From the NCBI RefSeq assembly GCF_014647895.1, contig NZ_BMQB01000007.1, positions 1 through 64,000 on the forward strand: a stretch of DNA of 64,000 nt, in the 5' to 3' direction. How positions within the stretch are numbered: position 1 is the stretch's first letter; each line of letters begins with the position of its first letter. Position numbers and translations under genes: made by a program. The notes beneath the pieces are model-generated. The model made no database searches and had not been told where the DNA came from. It saw nothing but the letters and a program-made list of their open reading frames with translations. The DNA is from Pilimelia anulata (GTDB taxonomy: Bacteria; Actinomycetota; Actinomycetes; Mycobacteriales; Micromonosporaceae). Below, piece by piece: positions 8,323-16,906 of the stretch.

Positions 8323-8346
8323 GTGGACCATTGGCTCATTGTCCAC
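8323..8346. promoter_or_regulatory. Imperfect palindrome upstream of the P450 gene
   Basis: GTGGAC and GTCCAC arms 12 bases apart frame CATTGG...CATT, forming a 24-base imperfect dyad about 95 bases upstream of the P450 start. Its size suits a TetR- or GntR-type operator, but no cognate regulator gene is adjacent. Confidence 0.4.
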
Positions 8347-9144
8347 ACGGCTGCGTCGTGCGTCGATGGCTGGGAGCGGACGGGTCGACACTGGCAACAC
8401 CGGCGCACGAGGGCCGAATCGACGGCGGTACGTCGGAATCAGATGGGTGTCCGACGCGGTCCGGCCGGCCGGGTCCGCCGGGACGGCACGGACGCCGCCC
8501 GGTCGTTCGCCGGACGCGGCGCCGCCCCCGCGTCCTCGCGGCATAGCCGGGCGAGGCCGCTGACCGTGCAGTCGAGGTCTACGACCGGAAAGGGTGGCCG
8601 GTCACGTACGGCGTGACCGGCCGATACGACGGCGTTTCGGTGCGGGTCGCCCGCGTTCAGCCGGCGGCGGACCACCGCAGCACCGGGGATTTCCTTGCGT
8701 AACTCGCCAACCCGCCCGGAGGTGAAGGTCCACCGTCTCGATCCAGCACCGCGCTGGATGCGCGGCTGGTGGCGGGGCGGCCCACGACTTGTCCCGTCCG
8801 CGGTCGCTGCTCCGGGCTCGTCGCATGGCACGCCGGCCGGGGTAACCACTACCCAACCGGGCAAAGGGGCGTTGGGGACCGTTGGTATCGGGCCGGCGGC
8901 GTGAACGGTGTGATGTCTCTATGTGGTTGGCCACGGGCGCGGTGTGCAGTCCCGCTGCCGGCGCGAAGGCTGGCGCTTGCCGCGGTGGGCCTGCGCCGTC
9001 GGTTGTCGATCCTGCCCGCGACCGCCATGACGCAAGGGATCCTCGGATTCAGCGGACTCGCATTACTCGTAGCATCAGGTCTACTCAACCCACAGCAATT
9101 CGTCCCTCTGTGCGAATGTAATAGCGCGTATTTCGAAGTGAAGT
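8347..9144. other. Long intergenic stretch with possible gene debris
   Basis: I see no intact gene. Around 8550-8700 the plus strand reads VEVYDRKGWPVTYGVTGRYD then GVSVRVARVQPAADH before a TAA at about 8700, which looks like the last part of a real protein but has a stop just upstream and no recognisable family. The last 100 bases (GC-poor, around 9055-9140) probably contain the promoter of the truncated subtilase gene at 9145. Confidence 0.35.
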
Positions 9145-9495
9145 ATGCGCATGAAAGCTGCGCGACTGAGCCGTTTCTCCGCGGCGGGCGCCGCCTGTAT
9201 CACCGCGGCGCTCGCTGGCGTTCTCCTGCCCGGTCCGGCTGTAGCCGCCGGTCCAGTCGGTGCGGTCATCCCCGCCGCCGCGCCGGTGCCCGGCAACTAT
9301 CTGGTCAAGCTCTCCGGCGATCTGTCCACGGCTGCGGCGGGGCGGTCCGCCGCAACGTTGGCGCGGCGGTTCGGCGGGCATGTGGCCGCCGAACTCGCCA
9401 AGCTAAGCCCTGCCGGGTCTTGTTGCGACCGCCTGTCGTTGATGGGGCCGATTGATGTTCGCGGCACGCCGTCGGAACCGGGAGGTCGGCGCTAG
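9145..9495 (+). pseudogene. Truncated S8 (subtilisin-like) protease precursor
   Basis: An N-terminal piece of a secreted subtilase. The signal peptide (residues 1 to about 35, ending AVAAGPVG) is followed by the start of an I9-type propeptide: PVPGNYLVKLSGDLSTAAAG, then SAATLARRFGGHVAAELAKL. After that the sequence loses similarity and stops. The catalytic domain with its Asp, His and Ser blocks is absent. Intact relatives run to about 400 residues or more, so this is a 5' stub left by a deletion. A strong hairpin follows. Confidence 0.65.
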
Positions 9496-9504
9496 CCCCC
9501 CGTC

Positions 9505-9542
9505 GTCTCCGCTGCCAACCCGCCGGGGTGGGCAGCGGAGAC
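9505..9542. terminator. Hairpin after the subtilase stub
   Basis: Perfect 12-base arms GTCTCCGCTGCC (9505-9516) and GGCAGCGGAGAC (9531-9542). There is no T-run, as is common for actinobacterial terminators. Confidence 0.6.
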
Positions 9543-9842
9543 CTCCGAAACCCGTGATGATCCCCGATCCAACCGACCGCTCACGCGGCGAAGTCCGCGA
9601 TAACTTGGCATCTAAACAGAATAGACAGAATAACGTGGCGCCGAAGATTCAAAGTAGAAGGGGCCGAGTCATAACTCCCGCATGGTTATCGCTATAGCTG
9701 GAGTCTATGGGTCGTTGGGATTGTTCATGCGCATGGCATGACAGTGATAGTGATCGATGTGCCGTAATCGCGTTCGGCGGAACCGCGCCCGCCGGCCGGC
9801 AACATCACCCCGGGATCCACCTCCCTAGCCAGTGAGGTTCGA
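9543..9842. other. GC-poor intergenic region before the secreted repeat protein
   Basis: No gene is seen. The stretch 9600-9760 is notably AT-richer than its surroundings and likely carries the promoter of the gene at 9843. Confidence 0.4.
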
Positions 9843-11294
9843 ATGCACCCTTTACCCATTGCCGCGTGGGCGACGGCCCTCGCCGTTGGCCTCGCCCCCA
9901 CTCCTGCCGCCGCCGCCCCCATCGCCGCGTCGTCGTCGATGAGCGCGCCTGTGCCCACGTCACAGAGATTGGTCTCTCCCGGTACGGGCCACACTCCGGA
10001 TCCGGCGCTTCGGGGCCTCTCGGCCACGGCGAACGCCCGACTCGGGCTCTGGGACAGCAGTCGCGCGCGAGCGGGACAGTCCGCCCGCCCGCAGCTGACC
10101 CGTGGCATGGGCGTCCTGGTCGTCTCGGCGAAGGAGGCCCGCACGGGTGAGCCGGTCGAGCGGTTCTGCGCCACGATTCTCGCTGCCGAGAACCTGACCG
10201 AGTGCACCGGTAGCGGCGCGCTGACGATTCGTGGCCTGCCCACCGGCCGAGCCCTCCCGGTGGTCGTCCGGCCCGACGGCGGCCGTAACCTCCTGGCCGA
10301 CTTCGTCGCACCCGTCATCGGCGCCGAGCAGCCGACGGCCGCGGCCGCGGTGTTCGGCCTCGGCGGCACCATCGCCGCGCGCGTCACCGACCGGCGCACC
10401 GGCGAGGTTTACGCCGACGACACCAGCATGCTCTGGATCCGGACCGTGAGTGCGGACAGCACCTGGGCCTTCGTCGGACTCACCGAGGGCGACGACAAGG
10501 GTTTCATTCACAGTGAGCCGCTGCCAGCGGGCGATTACCGAATCTTCGTCGCGATGGGTCCGGGGGGCCGGTTGGGTAGCCAGTGGGTCGGGGCCAACGG
10601 CGGCAGCGGACGCGAGCACCAGGCGGCGACGGTCACCGTTGGCGAGGATGGTGAAACCGTAGCGCCGGCGGTGCTGTTGGATCCGGCCGGCACGGTGCAT
10701 GGCAAGGTGCTGCACCCCGACGGCAGCCCCGTCGTGAGCGGTATCGCCGGCTACGAGTCCTACCGCTACAACGACCAGGCCCTCTTGGTGGACTCCATCG
10801 GCGCCGACGGGGCGTTCCGGTCCAGGAACCTCGGCCCCTACGAGTGGGCAATCCGGTTCATGCCGAACGCAGAGACGGAAAGCTCGACACCCGACCAGTG
10901 GGTCGGCGGCACCATCCGGGAACGCGACGCCACGACCGTGCGCGTGGAGCCCGGCGTCGACAAGGAGCAGGACTTCCGGCTCGCGGCCGGGACCACTCTG
11001 GAAGGCAAGGTGTCCGGTCCGACCGGCGACAACGCCAAGCGCTACGCCCTTCTGGTCGACGCCCGCGAGGGCGTGGTGGCCGGCTCCTACGTGACCGGTA
11101 CCGAGCCCACCTACTCGTACCACGTCATCGGCGGTTCCGACATCAAGATTCGCGCCGCCACCGTGGAGAACGACGACCCCCTCGGGTTCGGCTGGCACGA
11201 CAATGCCGCCTCATTCGACGAGGCAACCCCGATCCCCGTACCCGCCAGCGGCAAGGTGACAGTCGACCTCCGCTTCCCCACCACGGCGCGCTGA
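9843..11294 (+). CDS. Secreted carboxypeptidase-regulatory-like repeat protein
   Basis: A 483-residue exported protein. The signal peptide is residues 1-25 (MHPLPIAAWATALAVGLAPT then PAAAA). The rest consists of repeated beta-sandwich modules of the carboxypeptidase-D regulatory type: VLVVSAKEARTGEPVERFCA, GTIAARVTDRRTGEVYADDT, GTVHGKVLHPDGSPVVSGIA and TTLEGKVSGPTGDNAKRY each open with the G-x-V/I-x-G-x-V pattern. No catalytic motif is present, so it is probably an adhesin, scaffold or binding protein. The trypsin-like protease gene follows 187 bases later in the same direction. A related protein at 51463-53391 also sits among secreted peptidases, which suggests a shared extracellular role. 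Confidence 0.75.
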   Translation: MHPLPIAAWATALAVGLAPTPAAAAPIAASSSMSAPVPTSQRLVSPGTGHTPDPALRGLSATANARLGLWDSSRARAGQSARPQLTRGMGVLVVSAKEARTGEPVERFCATILAAENLTECTGSGALTIRGLPTGRALPVVVRPDGGRNLLADFVAPVIGAEQPTAAAAVFGLGGTIAARVTDRRTGEVYADDTSMLWIRTVSADSTWAFVGLTEGDDKGFIHSEPLPAGDYRIFVAMGPGGRLGSQWVGANGGSGREHQAATVTVGEDGETVAPAVLLDPAGTVHGKVLHPDGSPVVSGIAGYESYRYNDQALLVDSIGADGAFRSRNLGPYEWAIRFMPNAETESSTPDQWVGGTIRERDATTVRVEPGVDKEQDFRLAAGTTLEGKVSGPTGDNAKRYALLVDAREGVVAGSYVTGTEPTYSYHVIGGSDIKIRAATVENDDPLGFGWHDNAASFDEATPIPVPASGKVTVDLRFPTTAR

Positions 11295-11481
11295 ACAGCC
11301 TCACCCGCAGCCGTAGTCACCCGACGCGCGCGGTTCCGGGTTCCGACGACCACAACGGTGGCCGGAACCCGAACCGCGCCGGTCCCGCGGGCCCACGCAG
11401 GCGCACGGCGGGACCGAATGATCGGTTCGGTAAAGCCCCACCCCCCGCACCACACGAACGCTCACCCCTGGAGGACTCCCG

Positions 11482-12276
11482 ATGAATCGGCGCCTACCCC
11501 CGGCCCTCGCAGCCGCCGCCGTCGTCCTGTTCGCCCCCGGCCTATCCGGGCCCGCTGCCGCTGACCCCCACCACCACCGGATCGTCGGGGGCAAGCCCGC
11601 GGCGGAAGGCGCTTACCCGTGGGTCGCGCACCTCAGCATCATGTGCGGCGGCTCGCTGGTCTCCCCGGACATCGTCCTGTCGGCCGCGCACTGCTTCGAG
11701 GGGGGCAGCGGCCGAACCGGGATCAGCGTCGGGAAGGTCAACCACACGCAGGGCACCATTCGGAAGAGCGCCGGCGTGAAGTACGGCGTTCCCCCGCCGC
11801 GCTATGGCCGCAACGTGGCACCCGGGGCCGTGTCCGACTGGGCCGTCATCAAACTCAACGAGCCGGTCACCGACATCACGCCCGTCGCCGTACCGACCGA
11901 CGACAAGTACGACTCCACCCCGACCTTCCGGGCAATGGGTTGGGGAGACACCCGCGAGGGCGGCGAGGGAACCACCTTGCTGCGCGAAGTCGACCTCCCC
12001 CACATCCCCGACGCGAAGTGCAGCGAAATCTTCGCCGGGGCGGAGATCTGCGCCGGGGACCTGGCCAAAGGCGGCATCGACACCTGCCAGGGCGACTCCG
12101 GCGGCCCCCTCGCAGCCCGCGACGGCGACCGCTGGGTGCTGGTCGGCCTGACCAGCTGGGGCAAGGGCTGCGCCCGGCCGAACAACCCCGGCCACTATGC
12201 CCGGGTCAGCGCGTTCATCACACCGATCAAGAACGCCATCACCGCCCTCGGCGGCACCATGCCCGCCGGCTGGTGA
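11482..12276 (+). CDS. Secreted trypsin-like serine protease (S1)
   Basis: A 264-residue zymogen. The signal peptide is residues 1 to about 27, then a short propeptide, then the mature N-terminus IVGG (34-37). The catalytic triad is His70 (SAAHC), Asp119 (SDWAVIKL) and Ser206 (GDSGGP). Asp200, six residues before the Ser, is the S1-pocket Asp that gives Arg/Lys specificity. Activation presumably needs cleavage after Arg33. The start has GGAGGA close upstream. It probably works outside the cell in protein degradation or in activating other secreted proteins. Confidence 0.93.
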   Translation: MNRRLPPALAAAAVVLFAPGLSGPAAADPHHHRIVGGKPAAEGAYPWVAHLSIMCGGSLVSPDIVLSAAHCFEGGSGRTGISVGKVNHTQGTIRKSAGVKYGVPPPRYGRNVAPGAVSDWAVIKLNEPVTDITPVAVPTDDKYDSTPTFRAMGWGDTREGGEGTTLLREVDLPHIPDAKCSEIFAGAEICAGDLAKGGIDTCQGDSGGPLAARDGDRWVLVGLTSWGKGCARPNNPGHYARVSAFITPIKNAITALGGTMPAGW

Positions 12277-12284
12277 AGCTGCAT

Positions 12285-12470
12285 ACCCGGACCAGAAATA
12301 CGCCGAAACGTCGAACTGGCGGTCCCCGGCGCTGGTCCCGGCGCCCGGGTCCGGGGTCCGCAGGTGGATGCGTTCGGGCCAGTCGTGGCGTTGGTCGTTG
12401 TTGACGAAGTAGCCGCGGAACGGGGCGGTGCGCTCGTCGTCGGCGACATCGATGACGTAGCCGTAGCCGG
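12285..12470 (-). pseudogene. Gene fragment of unknown family, cut next to an ISL3 element
   Basis: The minus strand reads MPGYGYVIDVADDERTAPFR then GYFVNNDQRHDWPERIHLRT and AGDRQFDVSAYFWSGYAA, a convincing protein-like stretch with many aromatic residues. It has no natural stop before it becomes antisense to the trypsin gene, and its upstream side meets the ISL3 transposase region. I take it as a fragment of a gene interrupted by the insertion. The family is not recognised. Confidence 0.35.
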
Positions 12471-12589
12471 GCATGAGGGGGAACTGCTTGGGGGAGCGGC
12501 TCCCGTTGCCGAGCCGATGATCCGCGGACTGCTGGGCTCGGGTCGGATGATCCCGGCGGGCGCCGGTCGCCTCGCCCTGGCTTGGCAGC

Positions 12590-13793
12590 ATGTCGCGTAC
12601 GACGTTGCTGCGGCTGATCCGGGCGCTGTCAGTGCCGGAACCAGGCACAGTCGCCGTCGTCGGGATCGACGACTTCGCGTTCCGCAAGGGCCACAGCTAC
12701 GGCGGCATCGTGGTCGACATGCACACCCGCCGCCCCGTTGGCCTACTCACGGACCGGCGGGCCGACAGTTTCGCCGACTGGCTGCGCGCCCACCCCGGCG
12801 CGCACGTGATCTGCCGGGACGCGCCAGCGGCTACGCCGAAGGCGCGCGGCTCGGCGCGCCGGAGGCGATCCAGGTGGCCGACCGCTTCCACCTGCTCTAC
12901 AACCTCACCGAAGCGGTGGACCGGATCGTGCGCGCGCACCGCAAGTGCCTACGCGAGCAGCCCCCACAAGAAGCCGCCGCGCCGCCCGAGGCGCCGCAGC
13001 GGCGCGACGGCGGCCGGCGGGCCCAGCTGACCCGGCAACGACACGCTGAGATTCACGCCCTGCACAGCAAAGGCGTCGGAACCACCACGATCAGCAAGAC
13101 GCTGAACCTCGATGGCAAGACCGTGCGCCGCTACCTGGCCGCGGGAGTCGCCGACGAATTCACCGAGCTTGTTCCGCGGGTGCGTGAGTTCGACGAACAT
13201 GTCGGCTACCTTGCCCAGCGTTGGCAGCAGGGCGTCACCAACGCCGCCGTCCAACCACGCAACTACGACACCGCGGCTACCGGGGCAGCGAACGCAGCGT
13301 GCGCCGGCTGCTGCAAACCTGGCGCAACGGCACCGCACCGGCGGCGATCATCACCAGTATGCCGAAGCCCCGGCACGTCACCGAGTGGATCATCCGACCC
13401 GCCGCGCAGCGCACCGAAGAAGAACACGCCGACTTGGGCCGCATCCTGCAACGCTGTCCAACCCTGCACACCGTCAACCACCTCGTCAGCGACGTCGCCG
13501 GGATGCTGCGTCACCTCCAAGGCCCGCACCTGGACACCTAGATCGCCGAGGCCCGGGCCAGCGGCATCCCCCAGCTCAGCCGGTTCGCAACCGGCCTGCT
13601 CAACGACTACGACGCCGTCCGCAACGGCCTCACCCTGACCTGGAACAGCGGCCCGGTCGAAGGCAACGTCCGCAAACTGAAGTCGATCAAGCGACAGATG
13701 TACGGCCGAGCGGGCTTCGACCTCCTACGCCGCCGCGTCATCCTCGCCGAGTAGCCGACCCCGCCCACCGATCACGGACTTCGTGCCAGAGCC
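12590..13793 (+). mobile_element. ISL3-family transposase, degraded
   Basis: Joined frames give an ISL3 (IS204/IS1001/IS1096/IS1165) transposase. MSRTTLLRLIRALSVPEPGT then VAVVGIDDFAFRKGHSYGGI holds the first catalytic Asp. A frameshift near 12830 leads to EAIQVADRFHLLYNLTEAVD, and another near 13270 to RRLLQTWRNGTAPAAIITSM. An in-frame TAG at 13539 interrupts the tail before GLTLTWNSGPVEGNVRKLKS, ending at 13754. The right terminal repeat is probably TCACGGACTTCGTGCCAGAG at about 13772-13791, typical of this family; no matching left end is visible. Two frameshifts and a nonsense codon make it inactive. Confidence 0.85.
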
Positions 13794-13979
13794 AGTATCT
13801 ACTGGCCGCCGTCACGATGGGTTACGCGATGGTTCTGGCTGGTGTGATCGACGTGTGATCCACGGTATCGGAATAGTTCGACAGAACGTGGCATCGCCTG
13901 TCACGAGTGTGGGCGATTTGCTGGATCAGGTGGCATTATCTGACCTCTTCTGGCATGGAATACCAGAATTGCACTCATT

Positions 13980-14022
13980 CTCTTAGTCCGCGGGTTCGGG
14001 GTTCGAGTCCCAGGCGGCGCAC
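13980..14022 (+). repeat. tRNA-Lys(CUU) 3' half, attachment-site-like copy B
   Basis: CTCTTAGTCC then GCGGGTTCGGGGTTCGAGTC and GGCGGCGCAC match copy A (4161-4205) except for a few bases: A to G in the loop, C to A before GGCGG, and loss of CCA. The upstream sequence is again not a tRNA 5' half. Both copies point the same way and are about 9.8 kb apart. Similarity continues about 100 bases downstream through the hairpin and a GTGGATCTTTGT block. Confidence 0.75.
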
Positions 14023-14031
14023 AGACATAAT

Positions 14032-14077
14032 CAGGCCCTGACCCGGGAAAACTCCCGCGGTCGGGGCCTGTTTTTTT
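14032..14077 (+). terminator. Rho-independent terminator after tRNA-Lys 3' copy B
   Basis: CAGGCCCTGACC pairs with GGTCGGGGCCTG, with an inner CGGGA/TCCCG stem, followed directly by seven T. This is a textbook intrinsic terminator and is the homologue of the hairpin at 4213-4251. Confidence 0.85.
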
Positions 14078-14318
14078 CGTGTGTGGATCTTTGTGTTATC
14101 GACGGTCGGGGACACCCCTGTTCGAGCCGGATGGTGGGTGGGTGGTGGCGTGATGTGCCCGTCACTGGCCTGTGGGCCGTGGCCCCGGGGTCCGCCGTGG
14201 ATTCGGGGGTGTGCGGCCGTCAGCCGGCTGTCCACCCCGGCGGCTGGGGCCCTGTCCCGTGGATCTTGGGTGTCGTTCGTTAGATAGCTGCGGCTCGTGG
14301 AAATCTGAGTAGCGCTGA

Positions 14319-14870
14319 GTGTGCTGTGCTGGAGCCGTGGCTGCCGGCGCAGCCTGCTCCGGGATAGGCGGTGGCTCGATCATCGGCAGGTCATCAGCGC
14401 GATTTGCTGGGTCGAGCGCACCGGCTCGCCGTGGCGTGATCACCCGAGTGGCGCGGCCCGTGGAAGACCCCGTGTCAGCGGTTTCGTGGATGGGCCGCGG
14501 ACGGCACCCGGGCCATGCTCAAGCAGAAGGTCATTGCTGTGGCCGAAGCCGACGGTGACCTCGACTGGGACGCCCGGGTCGACTCGACGATCGTGCGAGT
14601 GCACCAGCACGCGGCGGGGGCTCGTAAAGGGGGCTCGACCCGCAGCGGTCGCGGGCACGTCAAGGGGAGCCGACCGCGGGCTGCTGCGTTGCCGAGACAT
14701 CGTCACGGGTCATCCCCGAACCCAACGACCGGATCGCCAACCGGAAGCGACGCGGCCACGCCGGCGGCAGAGCACCGAACTGCGACCGCGCCGCCTACCG
14801 CCGACGCAACCGGGTAGAACGCGGATTCAACCGGCGCAAACACTGGCGCGGACCGGATCCACGGGACACG
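14319..14870 (+). mobile_element. IS5-family transposase, internally deleted remnant
   Basis: The pieces are WLDHRQVISAICWVERTGSP (N-terminal, with a SPWRD motif), MLKQKVIAVAEADGDLDWDA followed by RVDSTIVRVHQHAAGARKGG (first catalytic Asp), and, in another frame, IPEPNDRIANRKRRGHAGGR to RRNRVERGFNRRKHWRG (C-terminal catalytic Glu region). About 70 residues of the central catalytic domain are missing and there are at least two frame changes. It differs from the IS5 remnant at 97-956, so two separate elements arrived. It is inactive. Confidence 0.75.
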
Positions 14871-14885
14871 ACCCGGCCGGCCCGG

Positions 14886-15488
14886 TCAGATCGAGAGGAA
14901 CCTCGTGCCCGGCGCATCGTCGTAGCCGACCACGGAGTTCTCCCCACCGGCATTCAGGTGGTACGAGGTCGACAGACGAAAAGTCAGGTTGCGCGGGTTC
15001 TTCAAGCAGCTGAGGTCCAGTACCAGGGTATGCAGACCCTTCGCGTACAAAGCCTTGCCGCTGCAGATCGGCTCGGCGTCGTCGCTGTCGTCGGTGGCGT
15101 CGTACACGGCGGTGGCGAGTTTGCCATCCTTGTTGACGGCGTACACGGCCGAGAAGTCGGGGTCGTCGTCTTGGTTAGTGTCGATCGTGAACTTTGCGTG
15201 ACTGTCCTTGCTGGCCCAGTTCTTGTCCTTGAGCGGGCTTTGCGACTGCGCCGTCTTATAGGTCAGCGTCAGCTCGGAGCGGGTGATCACACCCTCGATG
15301 AGGGCGATATCCCCATAGGGCGCCGTTACCTTCTCGCCGTTCTCATCGACCACGTCGCCGACAGCGTCCTTGTATGGCTGCTGGCTGACCGACTGTGCGG
15401 TGGCGGCTGTCGCGGAAGCCGTCACCGCAGCGGTGAGCGCGGCGGCGGAAACACCGAGCACACCGTAACGCAAGATGGTACCGATCAT
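14886..15488 (-). CDS. Secreted hypothetical protein
   Basis: A 200-residue protein with a clear signal peptide (MIGTILRYGVLGVSAAALTA through ASATAATA). The mature part is Asp-rich: DAVGDVVDENGEKV, DTNQDDDPDFSAVYAVNKDG and TDDSDDAEPICSGK. Alternating strands suggest a beta-sandwich. Two cysteines (in PICSGK and LSCLKN) could form a disulphide. The FTIDTNQDDDPDF segment resembles calcium-binding or DPxGD-type secreted proteins of Streptomyces, but no enzymatic motif is visible. It lies between an IS5 remnant and a long intergenic region. Confidence 0.65.
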   Translation of the reverse strand: MIGTILRYGVLGVSAAALTAAVTASATAATAQSVSQQPYKDAVGDVVDENGEKVTAPYGDIALIEGVITRSELTLTYKTAQSQSPLKDKNWASKDSHAKFTIDTNQDDDPDFSAVYAVNKDGKLATAVYDATDDSDDAEPICSGKALYAKGLHTLVLDLSCLKNPRNLTFRLSTSYHLNAGGENSVVGYDDAPGTRFLSI

Positions 15489-15962
15489 GATTCTTTGTCT
15501 CCCTCTGTTACCCCGTGGCCAGCGGACATGCTACGAATACCGCTGACTCCGGGGCAAGCAAAGAATGGCTGACGGTAGCCGGTTGCGAACCGGGCGGACT
15601 GGCACGCCGAGCCAACTGCGTCCCTTTTGTCATCACGCAGTGGAGGATGAATCGGCTGGCACCGGACATGTCTGAATGGTGGGGCAGAATTCGGAGTGAC
15701 TCATGTCATGCCGCAAATATGTTCCGCAGATGGGCTTTATTCAAGTCCTGCACTGATATCGCAAGCAATTACATGGAATTAATCGAAAGTGAAACAGTCG
15801 GGATTGAAGGGGAAGCGACACAGCCATAGCCGAACTGATCACGATCGACGTCTTCGACAAGCCCACCGCGCGCCCGGTGCTCGCCGGCATCATCACGGCC
15901 GCGTGGGTTGCCGCCGCGGTCATCGAACCACGGCACTACGAAGTCGCCGCCGGCCCGGCGGG
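15489..15962. other. Intergenic stretch with an unassigned open frame
   Basis: The first 300 bases hold no gene and include a GC-poor patch (15640-15800) that may carry promoters. From about 15806 the plus strand is open and protein-like (ELITIDVFDKPTARPVLAGI then ITAAWVAAAVIEPRHYEVAA) into the 3' end of the LysR gene on the other strand, but it lacks a usable start and a known family. It may be a broken gene. Confidence 0.35.
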
Positions 15963-16877
15963 CTACTCCTTCACCGGCCCGGTCGGCGCCGCCTGCCCCA
16001 GTGCGTCCAGCACAGCCCGGAAGAGTGGATGCTGCTCCGCCCCGCTGCGCACGGCCGCGAAAACGCGCCGGGTGGGCGCGATGCCGTCGACGGGACGCAC
16101 GACCACCCCCGTGAGATCCACGCCGTGCAGCGCCGAGCGCGGCACCAGCGCCACGCCCGCCCCGGCGGAGGCGAGCGCCACCACCGCGCGGAAGTCATCC
16201 GAGAAGTGCTCCGCCCGCGGCTGGAACCCGGCGTACTCGCAGGCCAGCAACACCACGTCGTGACAGGGGTTCCCGGGGTGCTGGCCGATCCACGAGTCCT
16301 TGGCCAGATCCGCCAGCGGCACCCGCTCCACCCCGGCGAGCCGGTGGCCGATCGGGAGGATCGCGTCGAACGGCTCGGCGTACAGCGGCACCTGGGTCAG
16401 CCGCGGGTCGTCCGCCGCCGCACCCCGGTACTCGACGGCGACCGCGACGTCGACCTGTCGTTCGAGCACCATCGGCAGGCTGGCGTTGCCCTCCACGTCC
16501 TGCACCCGGACGTGGATGTCGGGCGACGCCCCGGCCAGCTCGGCCAGCGCCGGCGCCACGACCAGCCCGATGCCGGTCGCGAAGGACGCCACCCGGACCG
16601 TGCCCGCCGCCCCGGCGCCGTACGCGGCGAGTTCGGCCCCGGCGCGCTCCAACTGGGCGAGCACCGCGTGGGTGTGGCCGAGCAGGATCTCGCCCGCGGG
16701 CGTGAGCCGCACCCCGCGGGCGCTGCGCTCGACGAGCCGGTGGCCGGTCTCCTGCTCCAGCGCGGTCAACTGCTGGGAGACCGCGGACGGGGTCAGGTAC
16801 AGCGCGGCGGCAGCCGCCGTGACCGTGCGGTGGTCGGCCACCGCACGGAGGATGTGCAGCCGCCGCGCGTCGATCAT
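15963..16877 (-). CDS. LysR-family transcriptional regulator
   Basis: A 304-residue LysR protein. The N-terminal winged helix (residues 3-60) contains AAAAALYLTPSAVSQQLTAL; an effector-binding periplasmic-protein-like domain follows from about residue 90. The start ATG at 16877 is fixed by the conserved MIDARRLHILRAVADHRTV opening. It is the last gene of a tdh-kbl-lysR run, 29 bases after kbl on the same strand. Autoregulation or control of threonine catabolism is therefore likely, though LysR regulators are more often divergent from their targets. The ligand is unknown. Confidence 0.9.
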   Translation of the reverse strand: MIDARRLHILRAVADHRTVTAAAAALYLTPSAVSQQLTALEQETGHRLVERSARGVRLTPAGEILLGHTHAVLAQLERAGAELAAYGAGAAGTVRVASFATGIGLVVAPALAELAGASPDIHVRVQDVEGNASLPMVLERQVDVAVAVEYRGAAADDPRLTQVPLYAEPFDAILPIGHRLAGVERVPLADLAKDSWIGQHPGNPCHDVVLLACEYAGFQPRAEHFSDDFRAVVALASAGAGVALVPRSALHGVDLTGVVVRPVDGIAPTRRVFAAVRSGAEQHPLFRAVLDALGQAAPTGPVKE

Positions 16878-16906
16878 GAGAGGGATTCTCCTACGTCGGG
16901 AGGCGG

